NCBI GenBank assembly: GCA_011503125.2
Contig: WWBZ02000051.1
Location: 558,001-622,000, forward strand
From: Botryosphaeria dothidea
Taxonomy: Eukaryota; Ascomycota; Dothideomycetes; Botryosphaeriales; Botryosphaeriaceae
Length of the DNA: 64,000 nt
Direction of reading: 5' to 3'
Shown: in pieces, positions 22,691-34,600 of the stretch
Numbering within the stretch: position 1 is the stretch's first letter
Layout: the number at the start of each line of letters is the position of its first letter
Made by a program: the position numbers and the translations under genes
Notes under the pieces: model-generated
Databases searched by the model: none
Told to the model about the DNA's origin: nothing
The model's input: only the letters and a program-made list of their open reading frames with translations

Positions 22691-25600
22691 CCTTGACGTT
22701 GGCGCAGCGAGGCCCGTACCTACTTGATCCCGGTCAATGAGGTCAGACAATCAGAGTCAAAGTAAGCCGCCTGCAAGTAATAATAGCCCGCAACTATTGA
22801 CTAGTTAGAGTCAGTGCTGTTCGCTGTCTCAGACACGCATTTACCAGCAAGAACTCTCCGAAGTGAGCCTTAACGACGCACTCCATCGGCGTAATAAAAA
22901 AAAATGGAAGCGAGAGGGAAGCGAAAAGGAAGAGAATATTTCCATACTGATACCTGTGCGCTTGGTGCTAGCGCCATAGGGCGCTCGCCTTGTAGGGCCA
23001 TCTAGGGCCTCCTACCTAAACGTGCGCGCTGTTCAGGCCGACCTTCTAGTAGAATTCTACAGCATCTTAGGTAGCAAAGTATAGCGGCACTTGCCTTGGC
23101 GCAGAGCTACTGGAACGAGGACAAGAAGAGATAGGGCCATCGAGGGACCTGCCCTCTTCCCGGCCCCCGGCTCGCCTTGACATGGGGTACGGGAAATCCC
23201 CCTCACATCGGCATCGTATTCGTCTGGCCTTCCCTGAAGAGGTTGGAACTCCTGGGCCGCTGGGATGTCTCTGGCTGGCCGCGTCCTTGAGTTGGCCGAG
23301 TATGGCGATTGGCAGAAAAGGGCCAAAGGGAGATCAGCAGCCGCTGCGCGTGACCAGGGACCCAAAACGGCTGCAGTGACGGTTGTTGCCGTGGCTTGAC
23401 TCTGATTGAACCTCATCGCGGAGACACCGACGCTTCGGCTTTACCTAGATCTCGACTCTTGACTGGGCGCCTTGGAGGAGCGACTGACGTCGCCCGCCGT
23501 ACCCAAAACCGGGAGTAAAACACCTAACAACCGTGGGCCAGTGAGACATTGGAGCCGAATTGCCGTGCTCGTAGCTGCTACATGCTAGCTGGGTACCTCA
23601 GACAAGCCGCCTGCGGCAGGGCCGATGGTTGCGCTTTTCCGAATACCCAATCGACCGGGTTCGGTTCGGATAAGGCAGACTGGCATTGCTCTGTCCATGG
23701 GGGCCAGCGTCATGGCTGTAGGGTTCCTGAGCCGCGCACTTCCGCTGCCCCATGAGAGCGGGCACCTCCCGTAACCCAGGGCCCTGCAAAGCTGTGCATG
23801 GGGCCGTCAGGCGTCCACTCGTCATGGCTCGCCTTGGCTCGCTCGGTTTACCCTGCGCTGCCGTACGGCACGGCGCGCGTTGGCTGCTGTTGCTTGCTGC
23901 TGATGCTGCGACTCGCTAGCTGACTTTGCGGGAGAACTGCGATGCTCAACGACGCTGCAAGAAAGCTCAAGGATCTGGAAAATGAGTAGCAGAATACGAA
24001 CGCAAGAGTAATTTTGAAAGTCCATGAAGGACTGAGAATAGAAGCAACTGCATTGCCGGAAAGAAGTAAAGTGTGGTCCCGATAACTAAAAAAGAAACGC
24101 CGATGATAATGTTAGCAGTGACGGAGAGCAGCATCCCCAGTGCTCGGGAGACGATTTCCATGGGCATTTGGCGGTACAGCAAATGGCAGCCGCTCGAAAA
24201 AGCGACAGCCCAAAAAATAATCCAAACCCGCCCGCAAGCTTAACCTTATTGGAGCGGCGGGCGTATCGAACGCCGGTAGAAAGATGATCATGAGATGGGA
24301 AGGGAAAGCTGGGTGCGACTTGGCTCCAAACCCCCCATGTCCGCCCATATTCACTTCCCGCTTCGACCAGGACTCCCCTCAAATCCCGCTAGGTCTCAGC
24401 TTTAACCCATTAATTGGGGATACTTATCGAGATCCGCGAGTATGGGAGCTCTGCCTTGTTCCATAGTCGATACCTGGTCCTGGTGTTTGGAATCGCGAGA
24501 TCGACTGACGTTGACGGGGGGAGGCCTGCATAGCGCGGAGGGCGTCTGAGTGCGGAAATTTGATTGCTTTTTTCTTCTGATTATCTGCTAGGACAGGTGT
24601 GATGGTGATGGTGACGAGTGCCAATCTTACCGCCGCTTCCGCCGTCGTTGTATGACTCCAGTCGAAGCTGCAGCTCGGAGAAGAGGTGTTGTTTTAGTGA
24701 CCCATTTGGGGCGGCCTAGGCTAAGATCTAGCTCTTCCTTGCCGCTACGCTGCTTCTTTTGGCTGCGAGGTGACGTGTGAAATTGCTATGCATAGCGTCT
24801 CCGAAACAGGCTCAATGAAGACACATCGATCTGAAGATCGCGAAGCCATGCCGCAAGTTCGACATCGTAAGGTGCCTACTACCGCCATCTCGCAGGAATA
24901 GGCAGAAGCACCCGCGATGCTGCCCCCTCTTCCATTAACACAAGCCTGGAATTAGGGTTCAATTCCGGCAGAACGTAAAAGTAGAAAAGATCACAGCAAA
25001 TTGAAGCACCGAGAGTATGGTGCGACTCTAAACCTACCGGAGTATACTTACGCGATGCCCCGACACATCCAGAAAGGCTACTCGGAATATCCCTGCTCAC
25101 GCGTGCCTTGACGCGCACCAATCTGCACGACCGAGCGCCTTCCCGTCAGAGGTTGGCCATTCTAGCAGAACAGTGCCATCATCCAGGTCAGCAAAGATTG
25201 GCTATCAAAGTCAGTTGTTGTCGTACCTTATGGCGTGCTCCCCCTGCTCCGCACTCGCAGGCTGCGCGCCTCCAGCTTCCGGAAATGGGGCGCAGTAGAG
25301 GGAGCACTATCGACGAGCGCTAGCAGACGCTCCGACGGCGCGTCTCGAGGCGCAGCGGCAGTAGCCCGTTGCACACAGCCAACGCACGCACTGTTGGACC
25401 TCGTCACCTGGTGCAGGGTAGGCGCAGGGCCTCTTTGGCGGTGGAAGTCAAAGCAAAGAAAATCACGGCTGGCTTCGGCGCCATCCAGTCCACCGGCGGA
25501 TCTTGCGAAGGGAGCACTGCCGAACTCGCCATGTTCCGGGCACGTGGGCGCAGCATCGATCAGGGTTCCCAGGTCCCGCCCCTTGAAGAGCCCACAATGA

Positions 25601-28600
25601 CGTCGGCGAACGGCGGCACTTGCTGAGACGACCTGGTGGGGAGCACAGCATTCAAAAGCGGCGAGAGGGACGTGTTGAGCCTAGCTGCCGCCGTGTGCTT
25701 CGTCTGATTGTTGGACAGGGCAACAGTTCCATGGCGCTTCGGGAGAATCACCGGAAAATCACACCGATGGATGGGCGCCCCGGCGATGCAAATCCTCATC
25801 TTTGCGTTAATTGGATGTTCCAGGCTTCGCTGATTGGGTCAGCGGGCTGCTGTCTGCGCGTGCCGTCGGATGCGATCCGCCTTCTCTCTGCGCTGGCCAC
25901 TGCCGCGAGGGTGGATTGGAGGGGGAAGGGGTTTTAAATGATCAGGGCGCCTCTCCTGTCCACTGGGCGAAGCGCGTCGAAACTGCCGAAAGCGGAGACG
26001 TGGTGGTGCATGCAATGTTGCATGAGCTGTGGGTGGACAGTACGTAGAGACCACCCATAAGGAAACGAGCTATGATCGTCCAGGGCCGACGCGGGCAGGC
26101 ACAGCGATCAAACGGCGTAGCTCACCGCATTTCTTGGGTCCCTTGGACTTCGCGAAGGGGCATTCGTAGGCTGACTCAAGCTTTGCTATCCCGGACCGGG
26201 GCATCGTAGACTGTCAAATCGAAGATCATCAATTCCCCTTCGAGGATTGACACGCCCCGTGCCATACTTCTGCATTAGCGCAAACGGCAAACGGCGCGCC
26301 GCATGGAAAGACGGTGAAGATGTGGTTCGCTTGCCTGCATCGCCTTGGCGAGAAAGCGGTCGCTTCCAGCGCATGAACGATGAAACGTTGCCGTTGCGCT
26401 CGCCTGACGGAACCCTAGGCAGACGTTCCGCGTGGGGGACGAATGGGGGATGTCCATATTGCAGACGACATTATGCTGCGATCTTCGATGATCGATGGGA
26501 ATCCGCTCACATCCTACGCAGCCCTCCCGCGGGTTGCATGCCGGAAGGGTACTATGACATACGTCGACAATGGTCAAGCCAAGCAGGGTAGAGGCTCCGA
26601 GGCAGGGCGTGAGCCCACTCGCGGCGCGTGGATCAAGCTGTTCGTATCGTCTGCTGCGCGCAAGGGCTTCCTTCGGCCATAAACGCAAGACACTTCGGTT
26701 TCATCCACCGAACGAGCCGCTCGCGAGCCGTTTGGGGAAAGGCTGCGGTGGAGGGGCCCTCCTCTCGCGGAAGTGCGTCAACTCACTTTGGAAGTGCTTC
26801 TGTACCCGCCCTCCACCATGCGATCAGCGCCCGCGCTGGTCTCGGAAATGACCCGTTATGCTCAGTCTGCATCTGCTGCAGATCCTTACGCAAGATGCGA
26901 CAGGAGGCTGGAGATTTTCCGGAGGTGCAGACGACGTCGTACGACATTGCCCTGGGCATGCAATGCTAGAGTACCGCGATGGCCGCCATGTCACGATTGA
27001 GGTTGTACCGTCGCTCCACTCAAGGGGCGGGCCGATAGCAAAAAGCATTTCGGTTGAGATGAAGCGAGAAGAAGCAGCCAGGTCCCTGACAACTAAGTTG
27101 CGGAGATCTGGACGGAAGCCATGAAGGATGCGGCGGGGAACAAATGTTGCTGAGTCAGTCGAGTCTATGACACTGACCAGAGAGAAAGCCGCATGGTCTG
27201 CGGCCAATACGATTGAGTTGCGAAAGAAACTCGACCAGTCATGCGGCAGCTCGGGCGAGACGTACCTCGAGGTCCGGAAAATACTGGCGTCTGATATGAC
27301 GGTGACAGGAAATTCTGTGACACTTCATTGCTCGGGCCCGCCCAACAAGCATCAAGGACACGTGCAGGACGTGCAGGGGGATTTCCCAGTGAGACCAATA
27401 AGACCTGACTCCGTCTCAGGGGTGGGTAAATCACGACAAGCCGTCCTGGAGAAGATCCCGTGCCCGCTGGGCGAGGATGTTGCCGCATAGCATACTCAAG
27501 GATGCGCTGCACAAGAAGCGATCAAGAAGTGGTTCTCTACGGCAATAGAGATCGAAGAACGTACGTTTAGAGTACAAGGCGGACGGTTTAGGGCGGGCCG
27601 CCTTAGTCGCCCATCCAGCCGCCAATCGGTTTGCAGCGTGAACACGCGGCAACCCCAAGACCAAGCCGGTCGCCATTACGTCCTTTTGGGCGAAGATCTG
27701 CCAGAGTGCCTTCGGAAGCTACCGTACCAAGCAGCGGTCCAGAGAGACTCTCCGGGGGGCCGTGCCGGCGCCGGAACCATGTCGACAGGAGCGTGCTCTC
27801 TGTGGGACGGATTGGATTAGGGACGTTGCCCGAAGGAGAGCGGAGTTGAGCAAAGACGCTCCGTTGGGATCTTGGCTTGGCGCAGCATCGTGGGCGGAAT
27901 GCCTGCCAAAGCGCAGGGATGTGCTGGGATGCGCCGGTTGTGGTTGCTCCTGACGGGCTGACGAAAGGATCTACGTCAGCCGCTGTCTGAGCCATGCGCT
28001 GCGCAAATTTGTGACAGCCCGGTCTACCTCCCGAAAGGAGAAGGCCCCTTGCCACTCTCGCGGTAGCTTTACTCCGGCACTCAGGACGTGCTTGTCGACC
28101 TCCCGACCCGTTTTCGGGACCCTGGGCCATTGGGAAGGATGATAGAGGGCTGCGCAGTTGCCTATTCCAACCTCGCTGCTGACGGATAAGCAAATGCGAC
28201 GCTGTGATTGTAGGGGAGGGGCTGCGGTCAGCTGCGATGCATCAATATCGCTAGATGACTTGCGTTGACCCGTCGATGGGCGTGTGCTCCATCAAGGTTG
28301 ATCCATCCCAAGCCACGCTTACCGGCACGACGCGGCAAGCACGGAGCAGTTTCGAAGCTTCGCTACATCCGGACACACAAAGGCGTTGAGGTGGTGACCC
28401 CTGTTGCATGCGGGCGCTCACCGTATGTAACCACCGGCTAGCGCGCGAGGAGCAATTGACACTCTTGGTCGACGATGCAGGCCTGGTGGGCAGACATTGG
28501 CGGCTCGCGGCCGACATCATCAGCCCTCTCGGACGGACGCTCGCGTGCGCTAATCGCCGGAGCAGATGCTGGACCTGATACGAAGGCGTCTTATTTGACG

Positions 28601-28690
28601 AGATCACAGCAATCCAAGACAATTTCGCAGCAGGGATGGTGAAGATCGAAGCGTGTTACCAGATTGGCCTCCAGACAGCAGCAATTAAAA
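22691..28690. other. Gene desert, part 3
   Basis: Six kilobases of intermediate composition without a supported gene, RNA or transposon motif. Near 22975-23015 the string TAGGGC recurs three times within 40 bp, too short to name. The 15-mer ACCGCCATCTCGCAG occurs near 24880 and again near 28797, which may be chance. I cannot exclude a very degraded mobile element. Confidence 0.4.
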
Positions 28691-29446
28691 TGGCGTAGTG
28701 CCGTCCCGTAACGGCATCACGCGCGCCGTGAGGGCTCGCGGCGACGAGGGGCGACTCGTTTAGGACCGAATCGCTTTTTGAAATGTGTCAAGGTCACCGC
28801 CATCTCGCAGAGGACCCCGGTCCCCGGTGAATCTCCCAGGTTTTTGTGCGCGATAATCTTGTGTTGCAGATCAGCCGAGGAATTGCCCCCTGATCCGAAC
28901 CGTTGCCTTGGGGGGGTGCTTCCAGAGGACGAGCCGTGCGCCACGAGCGCGGAGCGGTGTTTGGAGACGCTCGGAACGCAGGCTGCTGGGGCGCCAGCCT
29001 CCCGTCTGCATCCACGATCTGGGCTGGCGCATGGCACGGTGCTGCGCTGCCAGAGCGCGCCTGGGAGACCAGGTGCGGAGATTCGCTGGTTGTGAAGCTG
29101 GCGCAGAGGACGTCGCACCCGGAGCGCCAAGGAGGAAGAGAGTCCGGCGGCCGGTATACCTGGACGGAGATCGGGCATCCCGGCTGTACGTCCCAATTCA
29201 TGACTAGCAAGGCGAGTGGGTGCGCGCGGGCGATTGCAAATCCTCCTGACAAGCGAGAAACACAGATAAACGCGCGCCAAAAGGGAAAAAGCGAAGAGCA
29301 GCAGCAGCGGCCACGCGGGCGGCGGTGCGGCGGGCTGGCGGGCAGCAGGCGGTGGTGATGACGGCGATGATGATGATGCGAGGCAGCAAGCGAGATGCCC
29401 GTGGCGGACGCGGTGATCGCGAGTCGCGGCTCCACCGGCGACGGCG

Positions 29447-29489
<43 letters not shown>

Positions 29490-32404
29490 AGTGCTGTGGC
29501 AGTCCTGACTCCGTGTCGCTTGCTTTGGACGATTCGGCGGGCAAATGTCGCCAAAATGCACAGCACGCGTGCGCCGGGAGGCCTGGCAGGCGGCGCGGGC
29601 CTGCTGCTGGCGGCGGTGCAGCGCAGCGCTGCTCTGCTGGGCTCGGGGCGGAGGCTGTCGTGAGCAGCAAAAGCGGCGCGTCGGCCGGCGCGTGGGCGGG
29701 CGGCGCTGCGGCAGCGGTGGTGGTACGCGCTGAACAAGCAAGCAGGCGGCGATGCATGGCCTCTGGGAGGGTGTTGAGCTGGGAGGTGTGGCCCCGCGTG
29801 TTCGGCCTGCAGCTGCAGCAGCGGCTGGAGAATCTGCCCTGCCCTGCGCAGCGAGTCAGGCCCAATCAGCGCGGCCGCGCTAGACGCCTTCTCGAAAGGC
29901 GGTACGAGGCCGCCCAACGCCGAGGCATCAGCGCTGTCACGCCGTCGGGAGCGGCAGCGATGCCATCCCGGGCGCTGCTCGCGTGGTGATCGGTCAGCGT
30001 GCATGCATGGCCCCGCGAGCCTTTGATGAAGAGCGACGGCGTCCCTGGGGGGTGTGCCTGTGTCGCGCTGCTCAGGAGGCAGGCGGCGCTGTGTAGCCTC
30101 GCGCCCGGGCTGGAAAATTCGGCGCCTTCTTTTCAGGGCGCCCGGCGAAGCTTCCACTGATCCGTGCTGCGATCGACGTGCAACCGCCCGCCCGCGCTGG
30201 CTGCTGGGAGCCATCCTTGGCCGCCGCCAACCTCATCCCACCCTCGCGCCCGGGAGGATCACGCACTAACGCGCCCCGATCCCAGCGGCGCGCGCAGATG
30301 ATGACGGCGACGAGATGCCGGGCCGCGCATGCAGCATCTTGTGCCAGCATCTCTCGTCCATCATGAGGTCGGCGGCTTCGACATGATCTGATTCTGATCC
30401 TCCACCTGCGTCGTGCTGCAGTCGATCGCGCGCGCCTCTCCAGCATACAATTTCCCGGCGCTTTGGGACATGGCTTGCCTCCCCATGTCGGCTGCGATCC
30501 TTCGCTGTGCCGCCGGGATGGGTGCTGCGCTGCGCTGCTGGTACTGATATCGCCCGCGCTCGGAGATGCGCCTACTGGCGGCCTAGCATCGTCATCAGTG
30601 CCATGCAGCTAGGGAAGCCACCGCGAGCCTGCGACTCAGCGTTTGACGGCGTCGCTGCCTTGTTCGTTGGGCAGCAGGCATCGTCAAACAACGGTCCTCG
30701 AGCGCCGCTGCTTTGGGGGGGGGGCTGTCGCGGCAGCGCATCTTTCCGTGTCAGAGTCGACGGCGCGAGAGCCAGCGCGCGCTGCGCTCGCCTACGGGTG
30801 ATCAGGGTCCACCGTGGCTGGCGGGATGAGCACAAAGCCCATTGTGCGGTGCGGAGCGGAGGACTGCGTGCTGAAGTGTGATTGCAGGGCGAGCGGTGCT
30901 AGCGTGCGGAGCTGGCAGCTTCAAATTTTAAGCGGCCGGCTATTGTGGACGACGGCACTGCCGAATGATGGGTGGCAGCGATCCGGCGGCAGGGCTGCGT
31001 CGAATGGTGCATCGGCCGGCATCCACCAGCGCGTGGTCAGTTGTTTAATTGAGCGCTGCCCACCCGCCCTCGCGCTCCCTCCGGATCGCAGTCGCATGCG
31101 GTGCAACTCGACGGCGCAAGCGAGAGCACGACCTGGAACGTCGGCTTACGCAGCAATTCGGCTGCGCGCGCGGAGAGGGCGTCGACGGCGCAGCGAGGCA
31201 GCGAACGTGGCTTCAAGGTTAGCTGCAGATGATGGGCGAGCGGGCGGCTGATCAGCGCGACGAGTCCTCCTGTGCCCGCGGCGGGCCAACGGCCAGCGCG
31301 ACCTCACCTCTCCCGCCGCGACGGCCTGGCAAGCTAGGCATGGCGCCGGTGCAGCGCTGGCGGAGCAGGCCGCGCGCTGCGATTCCCTCCACCTGCTGAT
31401 ACCCACTAGCAGTGGAGCGGGTGCGCGCTGGCGCCGGCGCTGGTGTTGGTACCAGCTGGCGATGCACTGCGAGGCCTGCGGTGAGAGGTGAGAGGCTGGC
31501 AGCAGGCCGCACCTGACGCGCGCACTCGGCCCGTCTCGCATCGTGAGGCTGCGCGGGGGCAGAGGGAGAGTGGTTGTTGGCTCTGGTGGCAGCTGTCTGT
31601 CTGGCTCTAGCGACCCTGGAGCCGTTCCAGCGGTGTTTGCGGTAGCGATCTGCCCGCCCGCGCTGGCTGGCTGCCACCCACATCTCCGACCGCTCGCGTT
31701 CCTGGCGGCCATAAACAGCACTCCCTTCATCAGGCCGTCGCACACGCAATATACGGCAGGCGCGGCGCATGACGGGGGCGATTGTGGGGGAGCCGGCCAA
31801 CCAGGTCCCTTGCATGCGGAGCTCGAGCACTGCTGGCCGCTCTGCCGCAAGATCGTGGGCAGCCCGGCGCACATCACGCATTCCTGGCGAGCCGTCAAGC
31901 GCAGCCGAGGAATTTATCCGTCACGGCGGACTCGTGGGAGGCAGTGGCCTGAGAGCAGCCGATCTGCGGTGCAGCAGGGCCTGTCCTGGCCGCCTCATTC
32001 CCCGAACGGTTCGATAGCCGGCGCTGGTCGGCGCGCCTTTGACACGCAGGGGGGCCCTGGCGCCGGCCGGTGGATCCCTGTCGCTGCTCCGAGTCGCAGC
32101 GCGAGGAGGGCAGGGCCTCGTTGCCGCATGGGATACAAAGCACGACTATCATCTGCATTACCGTTGTGAAGAAGTGGGCACAGGCGCTCTCCAGATAATA
32201 ACGGCCCGCCTCTTCAACGGTGGATCCCTTCGCCCAAGCCAGGGTCCCGCTGGTCTCAGCACAACTCGACCCACCCCGTTGGCGACGGTCACCGCAGCGC
32301 GACGACGTACTTGAATGCCCGCCCTGGCCCAAGCCGCACCGCTTCAGCCCAGGTAGCCCACCGACACACGGCATCCACTGGACACGCGCTGTCCGCCGCC
32401 GCTC
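28691..32404. other. GC-rich upstream region of the C2H2 regulator
   Basis: Very GC-rich DNA dense in GCTG, GGCG and CAGC words leads up to the TATA box of the C2H2 gene. Several long frames exist on both strands, but their products are Arg/Ala/Pro-rich mutual shadows with no domain. Long non-coding flanks are common around fungal developmental regulators, so a large cis-regulatory region is a reasonable guess. Confidence 0.45.
29448..29486 (+). repeat. (CGG)13 trinucleotide repeat
   Basis: Thirteen perfect CGG units in the GC-rich stretch about 3 kb upstream of the C2H2 gene. It lies in no supported coding region. Confidence 0.92.
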
Positions 32405-32410
32405 TATAAA
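32405..32410 (+). promoter_or_regulatory. TATA box of the C2H2 gene
   Basis: TATAAA sits 59-64 bp before the ATG at 32469, inside the context CTCTATAAACTTCC. This implies a short 5' leader if it is used. Confidence 0.6.
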
Positions 32411-32468
32411 CTTCCATTCCGTTCCCCTCACCACCGCCTCTTATTCCATCGTCGCCCCAGGGTGAGCG

Positions 32469-33784
32469 ATGCAGCTGTCGACTATGGTCCACGGCACCGG
32501 GAGGGACAGCCGTCAAGAGGCGCACGAGTACTACCGCCAGCAACACCAGCACCACCTCTACCAGGCCCAGCGCGTCCAGCAGCACCACCCGCAGGACGTC
32601 GCCCACGGCTACCAGCACCACCTCTACCACCAACAGCAGCAGCAGCAGCACTTCAAACACCAGCAGCCCTTCGTCGGCGCTCCGCAGTCGCCGCCGTCGC
32701 CGCCTGTCGAAGACCTGGCGAACAAGCCCTCGTTGCCCTCCATTTCGAGCCTGCTGGGCATCGCCGACGGCGAGCGCCCCAGTCAAGAGCCTGGTGAGTC
32801 CAACCTGCAACCGCCCGCATCCGGTCTTTCCGCGTGCGAGACGGGACGAGAGCACAGCCCACAAACCCGAGCGAAATTAACACCTCCCCAGGGTCGCAGT
32901 CGCAGCAAGCATCGCCGAGCCAGCAGCAGCAGACGGTGCAGCAGGCTCAACAGCAGGCCGCGCAGCAGGCCCACCACCACCACCACCACCACCAGCAACA
33001 GCAGCAGCAGCCGACGCCGCAGCAGGTGCAGCATCAGCCGGTCCTGCCGCCAGACCACCGACCCGACCAGGCTCAGCCAGCTTTCGCCCCTACGATCGTG
33101 AGCCACCCCAGAATGACTTTGCCGCCCACGCCTCCCATGCGGCCGGACTCCGTCATTGACGGGAACCAGTCTCCCTCCACCTCGTCGCAATCGTCTGTCC
33201 CGCAGCAGACGCCCTATTACCTGGGCCAATCGCTGAACAACATGGAGCCGCACCAGCAGCGCCAGCAGATGCCCCCCACTGCTCCCATGCGCCAGCGTCC
33301 CTCGGTCCCTTCGCAGCCCGCGACCTCTCCCTACACGACCTCGCCTTATGCGCCCTCTCCCTACGGATCCTCTCCTGGCGGCGCGTCTGTGGGCTCGTAT
33401 TACTCTCCTGAGAACCAGGTCTACACCTCCCCCGGCATGTACAGCCAGCGCCCGCTCCCTTCGAACTTCCCGCCGCCGCCGGTGCCGGTGTCGGTGCCGG
33501 TGTCGACGCCTGGCAACCCGAACCCGTGGCAGCACCACCATTACATTAGCGCGTCGAGCGCGGCCGCTTTCCCCCAGTCCCAGGACCGGTACATCTGCCA
33601 GACGTGCAACAAGGCCTTCTCGCGGCCCAGCAGCCTCCGCATCCACAGCCACAGCCACACGGGCGAGAAGCCCTTCAAGTGCCCCCACGCCGGCTGCGGC
33701 AAGGCCTTCAGCGTGCGCAGCAACATGAAGCGCCACGAGCGCGGCTGCCATGCCACGGCCGGCCCGTCGGTGCACGGATCATGA
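32469..33784 (+). CDS. C2H2 zinc-finger transcription factor
   Basis: Two exons, 32469-32793 and 32892-33784, give 405 aa; the 98-bp intron is GTGAGT..CAG in phase 1. The first two thirds are low complexity: His/Gln-rich runs around residues 20-70, a polyQ/polyH block at about 115-145, then Pro/Ser/Tyr-rich sequence, typical of activation regions. The C-terminus carries two adjacent C2H2 fingers, YICQTCNKAFSRPSSLRIHSH and, after the TGEKPF linker, KCPHAGCGKAFSVRSNMKRH. The second finger has a C-x4-C spacing. This two-finger C-terminal layout resembles FlbC-type developmental regulators of aspergilli, but I cannot assign orthology. A second in-frame ATG lies at 32484. A TATA box is just upstream and a long GC-rich flank precedes it. 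Confidence 0.92.
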
Positions 33785-34600
33785 TCACGGGTCGTAATGA
33801 TTACCCTATTCTCGGCGCGGCAGAGCTTCACGCGGCACATGAGAGACTGTACATGTACAGGGACGGACGTATTCCGACGAGACGTGCGCGAAAAAGTAAA
33901 AAAGGGATAGAAGAGAGGATTTTCAGGGGGGCATTGGCTGCGGCCAAGAGACCTCATGTCACGGAGTCATTCACGGCGGCGTTGGGCGAATACCCCAATT
34001 CATGCCTCGCAGGACCACGTTGGGCTGACGAAGAGGCGGCAATGGCAGCGAGGACAGTAATGGTCTCACCGAACTCGACACGACGGCTGCTCGACTGAGC
34101 GATTTCCTCATCCACGCTTTATACCACTTGCATCATTCACACGGCGTTTTAATTTTCCTCGATATTGGGCGTTCAAGCGGAGGTTGCCAATCTCATTTGT
34201 CCGATTCTTTCGTTCTTGTCTTCTCAACATCATTTGCATTGGACCGGCGTTGCCACAGGGGAGCGGTCGATGTTGTAGCTATTCCCTTCAACCAGCCTGT
34301 TTCTTCGCCCTCTCCCATCGGCGGTGCCTGCGGGCCCGTCGATTGATCCCGCCGCCTGCAAGGCTTGCGGCGGGTCTCATCGCAGTTTGCTTCATTTGGC
34401 ATCAGGCAAGCGCACGTGTGTAGCTTTTTCTTTCTCCAATGTTCCACCATATACCGATCGTTATTGTGTAGTATAGGCCACGTGCATACCCAACCGTAGA
34501 GCTCGGAATAGCAAGTTGTCGGTGCCGGCACGCGTATCTCTGGTGTTACCTAATTGCTCGGGATCAAAGTGAACCAATCTGGGGAAGCTGCAGGCCGTGG
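33785..34600. other. 3' flank of the C2H2 gene
   Basis: Probable 3' UTR followed by intergenic DNA. No gene is recognised. Confidence 0.45.

Noticed and set aside
28717..30214. Three overlapping minus-strand frames of 315-382 codons
   Set aside because: They read the same GC-rich and (CGG)n DNA in different frames, giving polyA, polyP or polyR; none has a domain.
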